Assembly (NCBI GenBank): GCA_004562915.1
Contig: SFQZ01000043.1
Span: 1-24,197, forward strand
Source of the DNA: a bacterium
GTDB lineage: Bacteria > Bacillota_A > Clostridia > Lachnospirales > Lachnospiraceae
Direction of reading: 5' to 3'
DNA length: 24,197 nucleotides
Shown here: one piece after another, positions 13,489-21,286 of the stretch
Numbering within the stretch: the stretch's first letter is position 1
Layout of the letters: the number at the start of each line of letters is the position of its first letter
Program-made: the position numbers and the translations under genes
Notes under the pieces: model-generated
What the model was told of the DNA's origin: nothing
The model's input: the letters and a program-made list of their open reading frames with translations, nothing else
Database searches by the model: none

Positions 13489-13533
13489 ATAGTCTTTTGT
13501 TGGATATATGGTAAACTTTCTGACCAGCATAGC

Positions 13534-13604
13534 GGCGGATTAGTGTAAAGGCAGCATAGCGGTCTCCTCGGCCGAAGGAGTGGGCTCGATTCCCCCATCC
13601 GCAA
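13534..13604 (+). tRNA. tRNA-Arg (anticodon CCT), phage-borne and degenerate
   Basis: A cloverleaf can be drawn. The acceptor is 13534-13540 with 13597-13603 (six pairs, first position mismatched). The D arm is GTGT/GCAT around AAAGGCA. The anticodon arm is GCGGT/GCCGA with loop CTCCTCG, giving anticodon CCT (13566-13568) after the required T33. The variable region is short, and the T arm is GTGGG-CTCGATT-CCCCC. There are mismatches in acceptor, anticodon and T stems, C at position 54 instead of T, and no encoded CCA, so function is uncertain. CTCCT (13564-13568) and AGGAG (13575-13579... by position) can also form a competing hairpin. It would decode AGG, a codon phages often use. It sits between the second terminator and the scaffold gene. 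Confidence 0.5.
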
Positions 13605-13653
13605 TCCCATATCGCAGAAAGTGCGATTCAAAAAATCATTTTAGGAGGATACA

Positions 13654-14256
13654 ATGAAAAACATTTTTGAAATCATGAAGGAGTATGGCTTGGAAGTTCC
13701 TGCAGAAAAACAAAAGGAATTTGAAAAAGCGGTGCTTGGGAATTACAAAACCGTTACTGATTATGATAATCAGACACAGAAGCTGAACGCAGCCAATGAT
13801 ACCATCAAGGCGAATGATACTGCAATGAAAGATTTACAGACCAAGTTAGATGCTTTTAAGGATGTAGATGTATCAGAATTGAACGCTACAATCGAGACGC
13901 TCAAGACCGAAAAAGCAAATATCCAGAAGGAATATGAAGTTAAGATTGCAGACCGCGATTTTAACGATTTGCTCAAGGAATGTATTTCTTCTGCCAAAGG
14001 TGTAAATGTAAAAGCGATTACCGCACTTCTGGATGTAAATACCTTAAAGGCATCAAAAAACCAGAAAGAGGATATTGCAGCAGCACTAAAGGCCTTATCG
14101 GAAGCGGAGGACAGTAAAATGCTTTTTGGAGAGCCGGAGCCAAGTGTAGTGGGAACCGGTGACCCTATCGGAGTAGTAACCAAGCCAGGCAGCCAGGATA
14201 GTGATGCGGCAATGCGTGAAGCTATGGGACTGCCACCAATCAAAGAAGAAAAATAG
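13654..14256 (+). CDS. Phage scaffolding protein (Gp20 type)
   Basis: A 200-residue protein that would direct capsid shell assembly and then be removed. It begins MKNIFEIMKEYGLEVPAEKQ. It has a central coiled-coil region (about residues 40-105, rich in K, E, A, L) and a C-terminal part with DFNDLLKECISSAKGVNVKA, the typical Phage_GP20 layout. The C terminus (AAMREAMGLPPIKEEK) is the usual capsid-binding tail. TTAGGAGGATAC upstream is a strong ribosome site. It is directly followed by the major capsid gene, as expected. Confidence 0.85.
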   Translation: MKNIFEIMKEYGLEVPAEKQKEFEKAVLGNYKTVTDYDNQTQKLNAANDTIKANDTAMKDLQTKLDAFKDVDVSELNATIETLKTEKANIQKEYEVKIADRDFNDLLKECISSAKGVNVKAITALLDVNTLKASKNQKEDIAAALKALSEAEDSKMLFGEPEPSVVGTGDPIGVVTKPGSQDSDAAMREAMGLPPIKEEK

Positions 14257-14268
14257 GAGGATAATTGA

Positions 14269-15138
14269 ATGCCAAACACAATCGCATTTCCCAAGAATTA
14301 CATTAATAATCTGGATGAAGTGTACAGACTTGCATCTGTAACCGCAGATCTCACTTCTCCTGCCAGTATGTCCAAGGCAGGTACAAATGCCAATGAGATT
14401 GTTTATCCGCAGATTTCCGTAACCGGCCTTGGAGAATATGACCGTAACTCGGGTTATACCACCGGGGCAGTGGATTTGAAGTGGAAAACGGTTGCATTTA
14501 ACTATGACAGAGGTACAAAAATTACCGTTGATGTAATGGATAATGAGGAATCCCGAAACCTCGCCTTTGGTATGGCAGGAGCTACCCTGATGCGTGAAAA
14601 GGTTGCACCGGAGGCAGATGCCTTTACTTTTGCTACCATAGCCGCACTGGATAACATTTCTAAGACTCAGGGGGCAATCGATAATGCCACTCAGTTTCTG
14701 GATGCACTGCTTACGGCATGGACTAAGATGGACGAGGACGAAGTGCCGCAGGAAGGGCGAATGCTTTATGCAACGGCAACCCTGCTAAACAGCGTAATGG
14801 CACTGGATACTACAAAATCCAGGGAGATTCTTGCTAAATTCGGGGTAAAGAAGGTTGTACCACAGGCTAGATTTTATACGGTCATTGACTTACTGGATGG
14901 AAAATCTGGAGGAGAAGAAGCCGGACACTACAAAAAGGCTGTTGCCGGACATGACATTAATTTTATGGTTATCCATAAGCCGGCCATCATCAAATTCGAT
15001 AAGCACGTTGCAAGCAATATCATTCTGGCATCGTCTAACCCTGATGCAGATGCGGATATTATCAAATATCGTAAATATGGGCTGGTTGATGCCTATGCCA
15101 ATAAGAGAGCGGGCATCTACCTGCATAGCAAAGCGTAG
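14269..15138 (+). CDS. Major capsid protein
   Basis: A 289-residue protein. Features typical of HK97-fold capsid proteins of this phage type are visible: the N-terminal helix NNLDEVYRLASVTADL, an extended-loop region (VDLKWKTVAFNYDRGTKITV, DVMDNEESRNLAFG), and a C-terminal beta-rich domain ending KYGLVDAYANKRAGIYLHSK. It has no long N-terminal delta domain, consistent with the separate scaffold gene just upstream. GGAGGATAATTG precedes ATG 14269. This should be the most abundant protein of the particle. Confidence 0.85.
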   Translation: MPNTIAFPKNYINNLDEVYRLASVTADLTSPASMSKAGTNANEIVYPQISVTGLGEYDRNSGYTTGAVDLKWKTVAFNYDRGTKITVDVMDNEESRNLAFGMAGATLMREKVAPEADAFTFATIAALDNISKTQGAIDNATQFLDALLTAWTKMDEDEVPQEGRMLYATATLLNSVMALDTTKSREILAKFGVKKVVPQARFYTVIDLLDGKSGGEEAGHYKKAVAGHDINFMVIHKPAIIKFDKHVASNIILASSNPDADADIIKYRKYGLVDAYANKRAGIYLHSKA

Positions 15139-15148
15139 GAGGTGGAAT

Positions 15149-15310
15149 ATGCGTACAGTAGGAATGGGAGTAAAGAAACCTGACACAGCAGCTGTTCTTC
15201 TTGAGAAAAGAATTGAGGAACTGGAGAAGGAAAATAAGCAGCTTAAGGCTGAGATTAAGAAGCTGAAAAAAGAAGGTAAGGCAGAAGCTGAACCGGCTGA
15301 ACCTGAATAA
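15149..15310 (+). CDS. Small coiled-coil phage protein
   Basis: A 53-residue protein with a very strong AGGAGGTGG site (15137-15145). It begins MRTVGMGVKKPDTAAVLLEK, has a single lysine/glutamate-rich coiled coil (RIEELEKENKQLKAEIKKLK) and an acidic tail (EAEPAEPE). It lies between the major capsid and the head-tail connector, where many siphoviruses have a small head or Rho-like/HeH-type protein. A longer frame that includes it starts inside the capsid gene, but the ribosome site fixes ATG 15149. Function unknown. Confidence 0.65.
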   Translation: MRTVGMGVKKPDTAAVLLEKRIEELEKENKQLKAEIKKLKKEGKAEAEPAEPE

Positions 15311-15331
15311 GAGTAGGAAGGAGGGGCTGTA

Positions 15332-15691
15332 ATGTCACCTTTAGTAGATTGGGAGTATTACAGCTCCACTCATGGGAAAATAACCGAGGAAGGATTTGAC
15401 CATGCTGAATCCCTTGCAGAGAAGGAAGTAAGGCTTGTAGTTGGATGGGCTCGCTGGCAGACAATCAGCGAAGATGCGTTTTACTATGAACAGCTTCGGG
15501 ATTGTATTTGCAATGTCATGGATAAGATGGAAGAAGATGTAGCATCCGGCAAAGGGAAGGGGTTGGCTTCGGTCAGTAATGACGGGTATTCGGAAAGCTA
15601 TGCGGTGCAGACTGAGGAACAGCTTAGAAACGAACTGCAATCCTCTATCAGAGTCTGGCTTTCCGGTACCGGATTGGCAGGTGCGTATTGA
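15332..15691 (+). CDS. Head-tail connector (adaptor) protein
   Basis: A 119-residue, mostly helical protein. FDHAESLAEKEVRLVVGWAR near the N terminus, the central YEQLRDCICNVMDKME and the C-terminal EEQLRNELQSSIRVWLSGTG have the spacing of Gp6/Gp15-type adaptors that sit under the portal. The position, after the capsid and first in a row of connector genes, supports this. AAGGAGGGG precedes ATG 15332. Its stop overlaps the next start by four bases (TTGA). Confidence 0.7.
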   Translation: MSPLVDWEYYSSTHGKITEEGFDHAESLAEKEVRLVVGWARWQTISEDAFYYEQLRDCICNVMDKMEEDVASGKGKGLASVSNDGYSESYAVQTEEQLRNELQSSIRVWLSGTGLAGAY

Positions 15692-16056
15692 ACTCCCTAT
15701 TCAATGACACCATAACCATTTACAGCAAAATATCTGACTCTGAGTGGGAACGTACTGTTGTAGAAGGTGTACAGTGGTCGGAAAAGGCAGAAAAACAGAA
15801 TCTTAATGGAGTAATCAGCGTGGTAAGGTATGTGCAGATTACCTTCCCATCTGGTACTTATGAGGGATTAAACCTGCAAGCTGCCAGAGAAGAGGATTGT
15901 ATTGTCTATGGAGCGGTGGAAGATGAAGTGACCGGGCAAAAGGGAAACAGAATATCCAACCTTCTAGAAAAGTACCCTAAATCCGGCAGAATACAATCCG
16001 TAAATGACAACTCAAACAGAAATCATTTAAAGCATATTAAGGTGGTGGTTGCTTAA
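15688..16056 (+). CDS. Head-closure-like protein (DUF6751 type)
   Basis: A 122-residue protein starting at TTG 15688 by overlap with the previous stop. NSLFNDTITIYSKISDSEWE, then RTVVEGVQWSEK and VVRYVQITFPSG give a beta-barrel pattern seen in head-closure or stopper proteins. From memory the sequence fits the DUF6751 family of Clostridia prophages. In gene order it takes the place of the head-closure protein between adaptor and tail-completion proteins. Its stop TAA overlaps the next ATG (TAATG). Confidence 0.65.
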   Translation: MNSLFNDTITIYSKISDSEWERTVVEGVQWSEKAEKQNLNGVISVVRYVQITFPSGTYEGLNLQAAREEDCIVYGAVEDEVTGQKGNRISNLLEKYPKSGRIQSVNDNSNRNHLKHIKVVVA

Positions 16057-16481
16057 TGGCTGATATGTTTACGCTACAGACACCAAAAGGAGAGTTGGTA
16101 CGGATAAAAACGGAGTCTGGAGAAGTCAAAATGGAGATAAGATGGAATCCTGGATTCGGTCCCGATATGACAGAGAGAATCAATAGCGCTCAGGCTTATA
16201 TCGATTCCAAGTGCCTGGAATATTGTGATCCATTAGTACCAAAGGATACCGGAATACTCAAGCAGTCTGGAATCATGAATACACAAATAGGTACGGGCGA
16301 GGTGAAATACCGTACTCCTTATGCCAGACGTTGGTATTATATGCCAGCCAACTTTAATCAAGGTTCTGGTAGTGGAATGAATGCTGTGGGTAGAGGAAAT
16401 TACTGGTTTGAAAGAATGAAGCAGCAGCATAAAGAGAATATCCTGAGAGCGGCAAGGAGAATAGCGGGAGCAGGAGGATAA
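16056..16481 (+). CDS. Minor capsid/tail completion protein
   Basis: A 141-residue protein. The block AQAYIDSKCLEYCDPLVPKDTG is cut here as AQAYIDSKCLEY and CDPLVPKDTG; with ILKQSGI, YRTPYARRWYY and NYWFERMKQQHKENILRAAR it gives the pattern of the 'minor capsid protein' family (HK97 gp10-like tail-completion neck proteins). ATG 16056 overlaps the upstream stop by one base. Gene order agrees: it stands between head closure and tail terminator. Confidence 0.8.
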   Translation: MADMFTLQTPKGELVRIKTESGEVKMEIRWNPGFGPDMTERINSAQAYIDSKCLEYCDPLVPKDTGILKQSGIMNTQIGTGEVKYRTPYARRWYYMPANFNQGSGSGMNAVGRGNYWFERMKQQHKENILRAARRIAGAGG

Positions 16482-16484
16482 TCG

Positions 16485-16898
16485 GTGACCATATCACAAT
16501 ATATTGTCGAGTTATTAAAAAACTATGAAGGGTTGAAGATTGAGACCAACCATGTGTCTGATGGCTCTGACCGGAATGGATTGTTCAAATCTCCGTCAAG
16601 GAGCATCAAGGAATATACAGATTCCAGCTATGAAATCACGGAATACTATCAGTTTTTGGCTAGGCAGCCGGCGGCTTCTGATGATGATAGAAAGGAAGCG
16701 GATGAGTGGCTGGAAGATTTAACCTATTGGGTAGATGATTTCATTTTAAATTATGCCTTTCCTCCCATTGATGGAAATAGGAGAGTTACCGGCTTATCCG
16801 TTACCGGAATACCGGCACCTATGGAAGAGGGTAAGAAGGATATTGTTTATCAGATGTCACTATCCATAACGTATTTTAGAGAAAGAGAGGTCTTGTAA
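16485..16898 (+). CDS. Tail terminator-like minor capsid protein
   Basis: A 137-residue protein (TISQYIVELLKNYEGLKIET ... FREREVL). The length, an alpha/beta pattern with a central acidic helix (EADEWLEDLTYWVDDF), and the place directly before the tail tube gene fit the tail terminator that caps the tail tube, annotated in related phages as a minor capsid protein. GTG 16485 is preceded by AGGAGGAT (16473-16480). Its stop overlaps the next ATG (TAATG). Confidence 0.65.
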   Translation: MTISQYIVELLKNYEGLKIETNHVSDGSDRNGLFKSPSRSIKEYTDSSYEITEYYQFLARQPAASDDDRKEADEWLEDLTYWVDDFILNYAFPPIDGNRRVTGLSVTGIPAPMEEGKKDIVYQMSLSITYFREREVL

Positions 16899-17416
16899 TG
16901 CAATTACAAAGATTAAAAAAGCACAGAACCATGCTTTTTATCGATGACAAGTCAAAAGATACGGCCAACTGGCTTAGAATTGGAAAATCCACCGTCTATG
17001 ATCTGGTATTAAATGCTCAGACGGAGGAAAATAACTTTATTGAGGATGAAATGCCATCTACGGATATTACCAATTATAAGCCTGAGATTTCTCAGGAATT
17101 GCAGTGTAATAAAGGCGACCCGGCTTTCGATTACATCTATGGTATGTTCTATAATCTCCCTACTGGAGAAGATGTGAAAATTCCGGCACTATTTGTCTTT
17201 GATGGAAATGAAGGTACAGAAGATGATCCTGAATTTAAGGCATGGAACACGATTTCCACAATTACACTGGATCATTTTGATTCTGTAGCAGAGAAAATCT
17301 ATTTCAAACTCAATATCAACAGTATTGAAAGAGGAACCGTAAAAGTAACTGCTGGCAAGCCTGTTTATACAAAGTCTGGAACCACAAAGGGGGTTGCAGA
17401 TAATGTAGGCATCTAA
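16898..17416 (+). CDS. Major tail tube protein
   Basis: A 172-residue protein. It has the features of siphovirus tail tube proteins of this lineage: NWLRIGKSTVYDLVLNAQTE, a central strand region with FDYIYGMFYNLPTG, and a C-terminal NSIERGTVKVTAGKPVYTKS. The N-terminal stretch (QRLKKHRTMLFIDD) is short. It sits immediately before the two tail assembly proteins. Copies stack in hexameric rings along the tail, with length set by the tape measure protein. Confidence 0.75.
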   Translation: MQLQRLKKHRTMLFIDDKSKDTANWLRIGKSTVYDLVLNAQTEENNFIEDEMPSTDITNYKPEISQELQCNKGDPAFDYIYGMFYNLPTGEDVKIPALFVFDGNEGTEDDPEFKAWNTISTITLDHFDSVAEKIYFKLNINSIERGTVKVTAGKPVYTKSGTTKGVADNVGI

Positions 17417-17430
17417 GAAGGAGAAAAACT

Positions 17431-17814
17431 ATGGAATATACGATTATTGTAAATGGCAAAAGCTATGACTTACCCAAGAAAACAATCTCTGTCATGAGTG
17501 CATTGGATGAAGTGTCCAGGGTGGATGAGAATAAAAATCTGGATTTGCGGCAGAAATACGACAGGTGCCACAGATTCATGAAAGATATTCTGGGAGAAGA
17601 ATCCTGTAAGGAAATCTTTGGGTCTGAACATCTGGAGGAAATTGATTTGTCCGAGATTACACTTGCAGTAAATAAGGTCATTGATGCTTATGAAAAGCCG
17701 GTGAATGACTATAATCAGGAGAAGAATATGAGTAAGCTGAATGGCGTTCCCTTTGAGAAGATTATTGCCCTCTCCAAAGCTGCTGATAAAATGACCAATT
17801 TCCCCACAAAATGA
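17431..17814 (+). CDS. Tail assembly chaperone (gpG-like)
   Basis: A 127-residue protein (MEYTIIVNGKSYDLPKKTIS...), mostly helical after a short N-terminal beta hairpin. It sits between the tail tube and Gp15 genes, the site of the first tail-assembly chaperone in Gram-positive siphoviruses. The classical lambda gpG/gpGT pair is made by a frameshift. Here the next gene starts by ATGA overlap instead, and I see no obvious slippery sequence at the junction. AAGGAGAAAAACT precedes ATG 17431. Confidence 0.7.
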   Translation: MEYTIIVNGKSYDLPKKTISVMSALDEVSRVDENKNLDLRQKYDRCHRFMKDILGEESCKEIFGSEHLEEIDLSEITLAVNKVIDAYEKPVNDYNQEKNMSKLNGVPFEKIIALSKAADKMTNFPTK

Positions 17815-18353
17815 TAGATCTAACACAGAAGGGGTTGCCGAATGTCGTATGGATAAACGGCAGCCCCTTTTCTATATATACGGATTATCGCCTGTGGATG
17901 CGTTTTGAAATAGAGGTAGGGAAATTAAAGAGAGGGCAGGTCATGGATATTTCCTATCTTTTTAAAAATGAAATGCCAGAGCATTGTAATATTTCAGAAC
18001 TGTTTTCTTTCAGCAGACCATATAGCCCACTCCCCCGGAATATAGGTGCTGAATCAGATGTGATTGCTTTGGATTATGAGCTTGATGGAGATTTGATTTA
18101 TTCGGCTTTTCTTGGTCAATATGGCATTGATTTAGTTGAAGTGGAAGAATTGCACTGGCATAAGTTTTTAGCTCTGCTGAATGGATTAAATGAAGGAACT
18201 AAGCTGCGTGAAGTAATGGGCTACCGATGCTATGAAAAATCCACTGGCAAGAGTAAAGATATTTACGAGGAATTAAGAAGGGCTTGGGAAATCGAAAAAG
18301 TAACAGAGGAAAATCAGGAAGATATTGACAAATTCAACAGTTATTTTGAGTGA
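17811..18353 (+). CDS. Gp15-family tail assembly protein
   Basis: A 180-residue protein. NVVWINGSPFSIYTDYRLWM, then RFEIEVGKL, a central DYELDGDLIYSAFLGQYGID and then LVEVEELHWHKFLALLNGL give the pattern of the bacteriophage Gp15 family, which occupies the second chaperone position ahead of the tape measure gene. The C-terminal helix has R-x-x-W-E-I-E. It overlaps the upstream gene by ATGA. It probably helps load the tail tube on the tape measure protein. Confidence 0.8.
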   Translation: MIDLTQKGLPNVVWINGSPFSIYTDYRLWMRFEIEVGKLKRGQVMDISYLFKNEMPEHCNISELFSFSRPYSPLPRNIGAESDVIALDYELDGDLIYSAFLGQYGIDLVEVEELHWHKFLALLNGLNEGTKLREVMGYRCYEKSTGKSKDIYEELRRAWEIEKVTEENQEDIDKFNSYFE

Positions 18354-18364
18354 GGTGACAGCAG

Positions 18365-21286
18365 AGGGCTGACGGAAGTTTAATTTTTGATACAAAACTG
18401 GATAGTAGTGGTGTGGTTACTGGTGTTAAGAAGCTGGGAGGTACATTAGGCAGTGTAGCTGCTGGGGGATTAAAGGTTTTTACTGCCGGTGTGGCTGCTG
18501 CATCAGCCGGAGTGACGGTTCTTGGGAAAAAGGCGGTTGAAAGTTTTGCCGACTATGAACAGTTGGTTGGTGGAATCGAAACGCTTTTTGGCGCAGGAGG
18601 CATAACTAAAGTACAGGACTATGCAAAATCAGTAGGAAAGTCCGTATCCGAGGTTAAGAGCGAATTTAATATGCTTATGGAAGCCCAGGCTCTTGCTCTG
18701 GATAATGCTAATAAAGCCTATGCAACAGCAGGGCTTTCCGCAAATGACTATATGGAAACAGTCACCAGTTTTGCGGCATCGTTAAAGCAAAGCTGCAAAG
18801 ATGAATTAGAAGCAGCAGAAGCAGCAAACCAAGCTGTTATTGATATGTCTGATAATGCCAATAAGATGGGTACAGACATGACAATGATACAGAATGCCTA
18901 TCAGGGTTTTGCCAAGCAGAACTATACCATGCTGGACAACCTTAAGTTAGGGTATGGTGGTACTAAGGAGGAAATGCAGCGGCTTCTTGAGGATGCGGAG
19001 AAACTTTCCGGCATTAAATACGATATTAGCAATCTGAATGATGTGTTCTCTGCTATTCATGTGATTCAGGAAGAACTTGGCATTACCGGCACTACGGCAA
19101 AAGAGGCCAGTACTACAATATCTGGCAGTTTGAATATGACTAAAGCGGCATGGTCGAATATGCTGGTTGCCATGACAACCGATAGCATGGACTTTGATAC
19201 AGCGGTTAATAACCTTGTAGAAAGTGCTGCCGTTGCTGCTGAAAACCTTCTCCCCAGAATCGAAGCAACACTTAATGGAATGGGGAAACTGATAGAAGCA
19301 CTTCTCCCGGTGATAATGGCGAGAGTGCCAGCAATTATTAACGATGTGCTTCCTGACTTGATTCAGTCGGGAATAGGTATGATTACCGCATTAGTGGAGG
19401 GAATCCACCAGAATCTTCCACAGATCATGGAATCGGGAGCAGAAATACTTTCCAGCTTGGCAAGTGGCATTATGGAAAGTGGTGAATCCATTGGTGGGAT
19501 TGCAGTGGATATCTTAACTTTTCTAACCAATGCCTTGATTGAGAATCTTCCTTCTATGGTGGATGGAGCAACGAAACTGCTGGTAGGATTAATTAATCTA
19601 TTGTCTGATAATCTGCCGGATATGGTAGATGCCGCAGTAACAATACTAACTAAATTGGGTACTGCTCTTGTGGAAAATGCCCCTGAATTGGCAGATGCAG
19701 TACATGAACTGGTAGATACCATTCTGGATGAACTGGAAGAACTATGTCCGGCGATTAGTCCGATAACAGATGCTATACAAATGTTGATAGATAATTTCGA
19801 TAAGTTAGTGCCGATTGTCGAAAGTGCAATTATCGTATTTGCAGGATTAAAGGCTGGAATGGCTATCCAGTCTGCTGTTCAGGGATTCCAGCAGGCTAGA
19901 ATCGCAATATCTTTGTTTGCCATGCAGGCGAATGGTGCTTCGCTGGCACAAGCAGCACTTAATGGAACGATTACTGTAGGGGAAACTATCGTCGCATTAC
20001 TAACAGGGAAAATGACCCTTGCACAGTTGGCATCAGCAGGACTAGCAAAAGCACAAGGGATTCTCAATGCTGTAATGGCTGCCAATCCTATTGTGCTTAT
20101 TGTTGCCGCTATTGCTGCCTTGGTAGCTGCTTTTATTTATCTCTGGAACACTAATGAAGAATTTAGACAGTTTTGGATCGAAGTATGGGAGTCCATTAAG
20201 ACAGCATTTTCCGATGCCATAACGGCCATTGTGGAATTTTTTACAGTGACCTTGCCGGAAGCCTTTAACAGCTTTGTTGAACTATTGACAGGGATATGGG
20301 AATCCGTAAAAGAGGGGTGGAATTCCTTTGTTGAATTTATCGCGGGATTTGTTACAGGAATACAGGAAACACTGATGGAATTCTGGAATACCATTGTACA
20401 GTTTTTCACGGTAAATGTCCCACAATTCATATCTGCCATTATTACCTTTATCTCCGAATTGCCGGGGAAAATATTGGATTTCCTGTTAGAGATTATTGCC
20501 AATGTAATCGTTTGGGGCAGTGACATGCTCATGAATGCCCAGAAAGCAGGAAGTGAATTCATCACAGGGGTGATTAATTTTGTGTCACAATTACCCGGGA
20601 GAATATGGAATTTTCTAAAAAACATTATAGCCAATGTCACTAGCTGGGCTGGAGATATGCTCTCCAAAGCCCAAAAGGCAGGGAGTGACTTTGTTTCGGG
20701 AGTGGTGAATTTTGTACAGAAACTTCCGGGGAAAATCAAGGAGTTTATCGATGACATTATTAAGAAGGTAACTACCTTTGTTACGGATTTTGGAAATAAG
20801 GCAAAAGAAGCGGGAGAAGAATTTTTTGACCGAATTACAGGTGCTTTGTCTGACTTGCCGGATAAGATGGTTGAAATTGGTAGCAATATCATTAGTGGCA
20901 TATGGAACGGCATTTCCGCAGGTTGGGATTGGCTTGTGGGAAAAGTAAGAGAAGTTGCCGGGAGCCTATTGGGGGCAGCCGAGGAAGAATTAGATATCAA
21001 TTCGCCGTCTCGCGAGTTCAAATGGATAGGTGAAATGTGTGTAGCCGGATTTGATGAAGGCATAGAAGATTTAATGAATCCGACAACCATGACCAGAAAT
21101 GTTAAGGCCAGCTTCGCAGCTATGCAATCCAATCTACCCAGCGGAGGAAATGGGAAAACGGGAGGAAGCGGAGGCTTCAGCCAGACGATTATTGTCAACA
21201 GGGAAATATCCACTGCTGATGAATTGGCAAGGGCAGTGCGTGTAGAAAGCAGATATGGGTTAATGAGAGGTGTACCAGTTGGATAA
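18365..21286 (+). CDS. Tail tape measure protein (start codon missing)
   Basis: About 973 residues; sets tail length and passes through the tail at DNA ejection. The N terminus as encoded is ADGSLIFDTKLDSSGVVTGV, typical of this family, then a glycine/alanine-rich region and the phage-tail TP901-type core (ADYEQLVGGIETLFGAGG, QNAYQGFAKQNYTMLDNLKL, LGYGGTKEEMQRLLEDA). A hydrophobic segment is encoded around 20070-20145 (ANPIVLIVAAIAALVAAFIY). Four exact 44-residue repeats follow. The C terminus carries the NSPSREFKWIGEMCVAGFDE block common to these proteins. At 18365, seven bases after GAGGTG (18352-18357), an ATG is expected but AGG is present. The frame closes at TGA 18356, and the first standard start is GTG 18413, inside the conserved region. 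Confidence 0.8.
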   Translation, partial: RADGSLIFDTKLDSSGVVTGVKKLGGTLGSVAAGGLKVFTAGVAAASAGVTVLGKKAVESFADYEQLVGGIETLFGAGGITKVQDYAKSVGKSVSEVKSEFNMLMEAQALALDNANKAYATAGLSANDYMETVTSFAASLKQSCKDELEAAEAANQAVIDMSDNANKMGTDMTMIQNAYQGFAKQNYTMLDNLKLGYGGTKEEMQRLLEDAEKLSGIKYDISNLNDVFSAIHVIQEELGITGTTAKEASTTISGSLNMTKAAWSNMLVAMTTDSMDFDTAVNNLVESAAVAAENLLPRIEATLNGMGKLIEALLPVIMARVPAIINDVLPDLIQSGIGMITALVEGIHQNLPQIMESGAEILSSLASGIMESGESIGGIAVDILTFLTNALIENLPSMVDGATKLLVGLINLLSDNLPDMVDAAVTILTKLGTALVENAPELADAVHELVDTILDELEELCPAISPITDAIQMLIDNFDKLVPIVESAIIVFAGLKAGMAIQSAVQGFQQARIAISLFAMQANGASLAQAALNGTITVGETIVALLTGKMTLAQLASAGLAKAQGILNAVMAANPIVLIVAAIAALVAAFIYLWNTNEEFRQFWIEVWESIKTAFSDAITAIVEFFTVTLPEAFNSFVELLTGIWESVKEGWNSFVEFIAGFVTGIQETLMEFWNTIVQFFTVNVPQFISAIITFISELPGKILDFLLEIIANVIVWGSDMLMNAQKAGSEFITGVINFVSQLPGRIWNFLKNIIANVTSWAGDMLSKAQKAGSDFVSGVVNFVQKLPGKIKEFIDDIIKKVTTFVTDFGNKAKEAGEEFFDRITGALSDLPDKMVEIGSNIISGIWNGISAGWDWLVGKVREVAGSLLGAAEEELDINSPSREFKWIGEMCVAGFDEGIEDLMNPTTMTRNVKASFAAMQSNLPSGGNGKTGGSGGFSQTIIVNREISTADELARAVRVESRYGLMRGVPVG
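20459..20986 (+). repeat. Four tandem 132-bp repeats in the tape measure gene
   Basis: The block L-P-[GD]-[KR] starts at 20459, 20591, 20723 and 20855, exactly 132 bp (44 codons) apart. Between them, units share KAGSxF...INFVxxLPG and II-x-x-V-x-x-W-x-x-D-M. The second and third units are the closest pair. 44 residues equal four 11-residue turns, which suits a regular coiled coil. Changes in repeat number would alter tail length in fixed steps (inference). Confidence 0.8.

Noticed and set aside
17790..17830. Programmed frameshift between the two tail assembly genes
   Set aside because: There is no clear slippery heptamer; the ATGA overlap explains translation of the second gene.
20137..21213. 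358-codon open frame on the minus strand
   Set aside because: It is the antisense shadow of the tape measure gene. It has no ribosome site and its translation is biased and repetitive, mirroring the 44-codon repeats.
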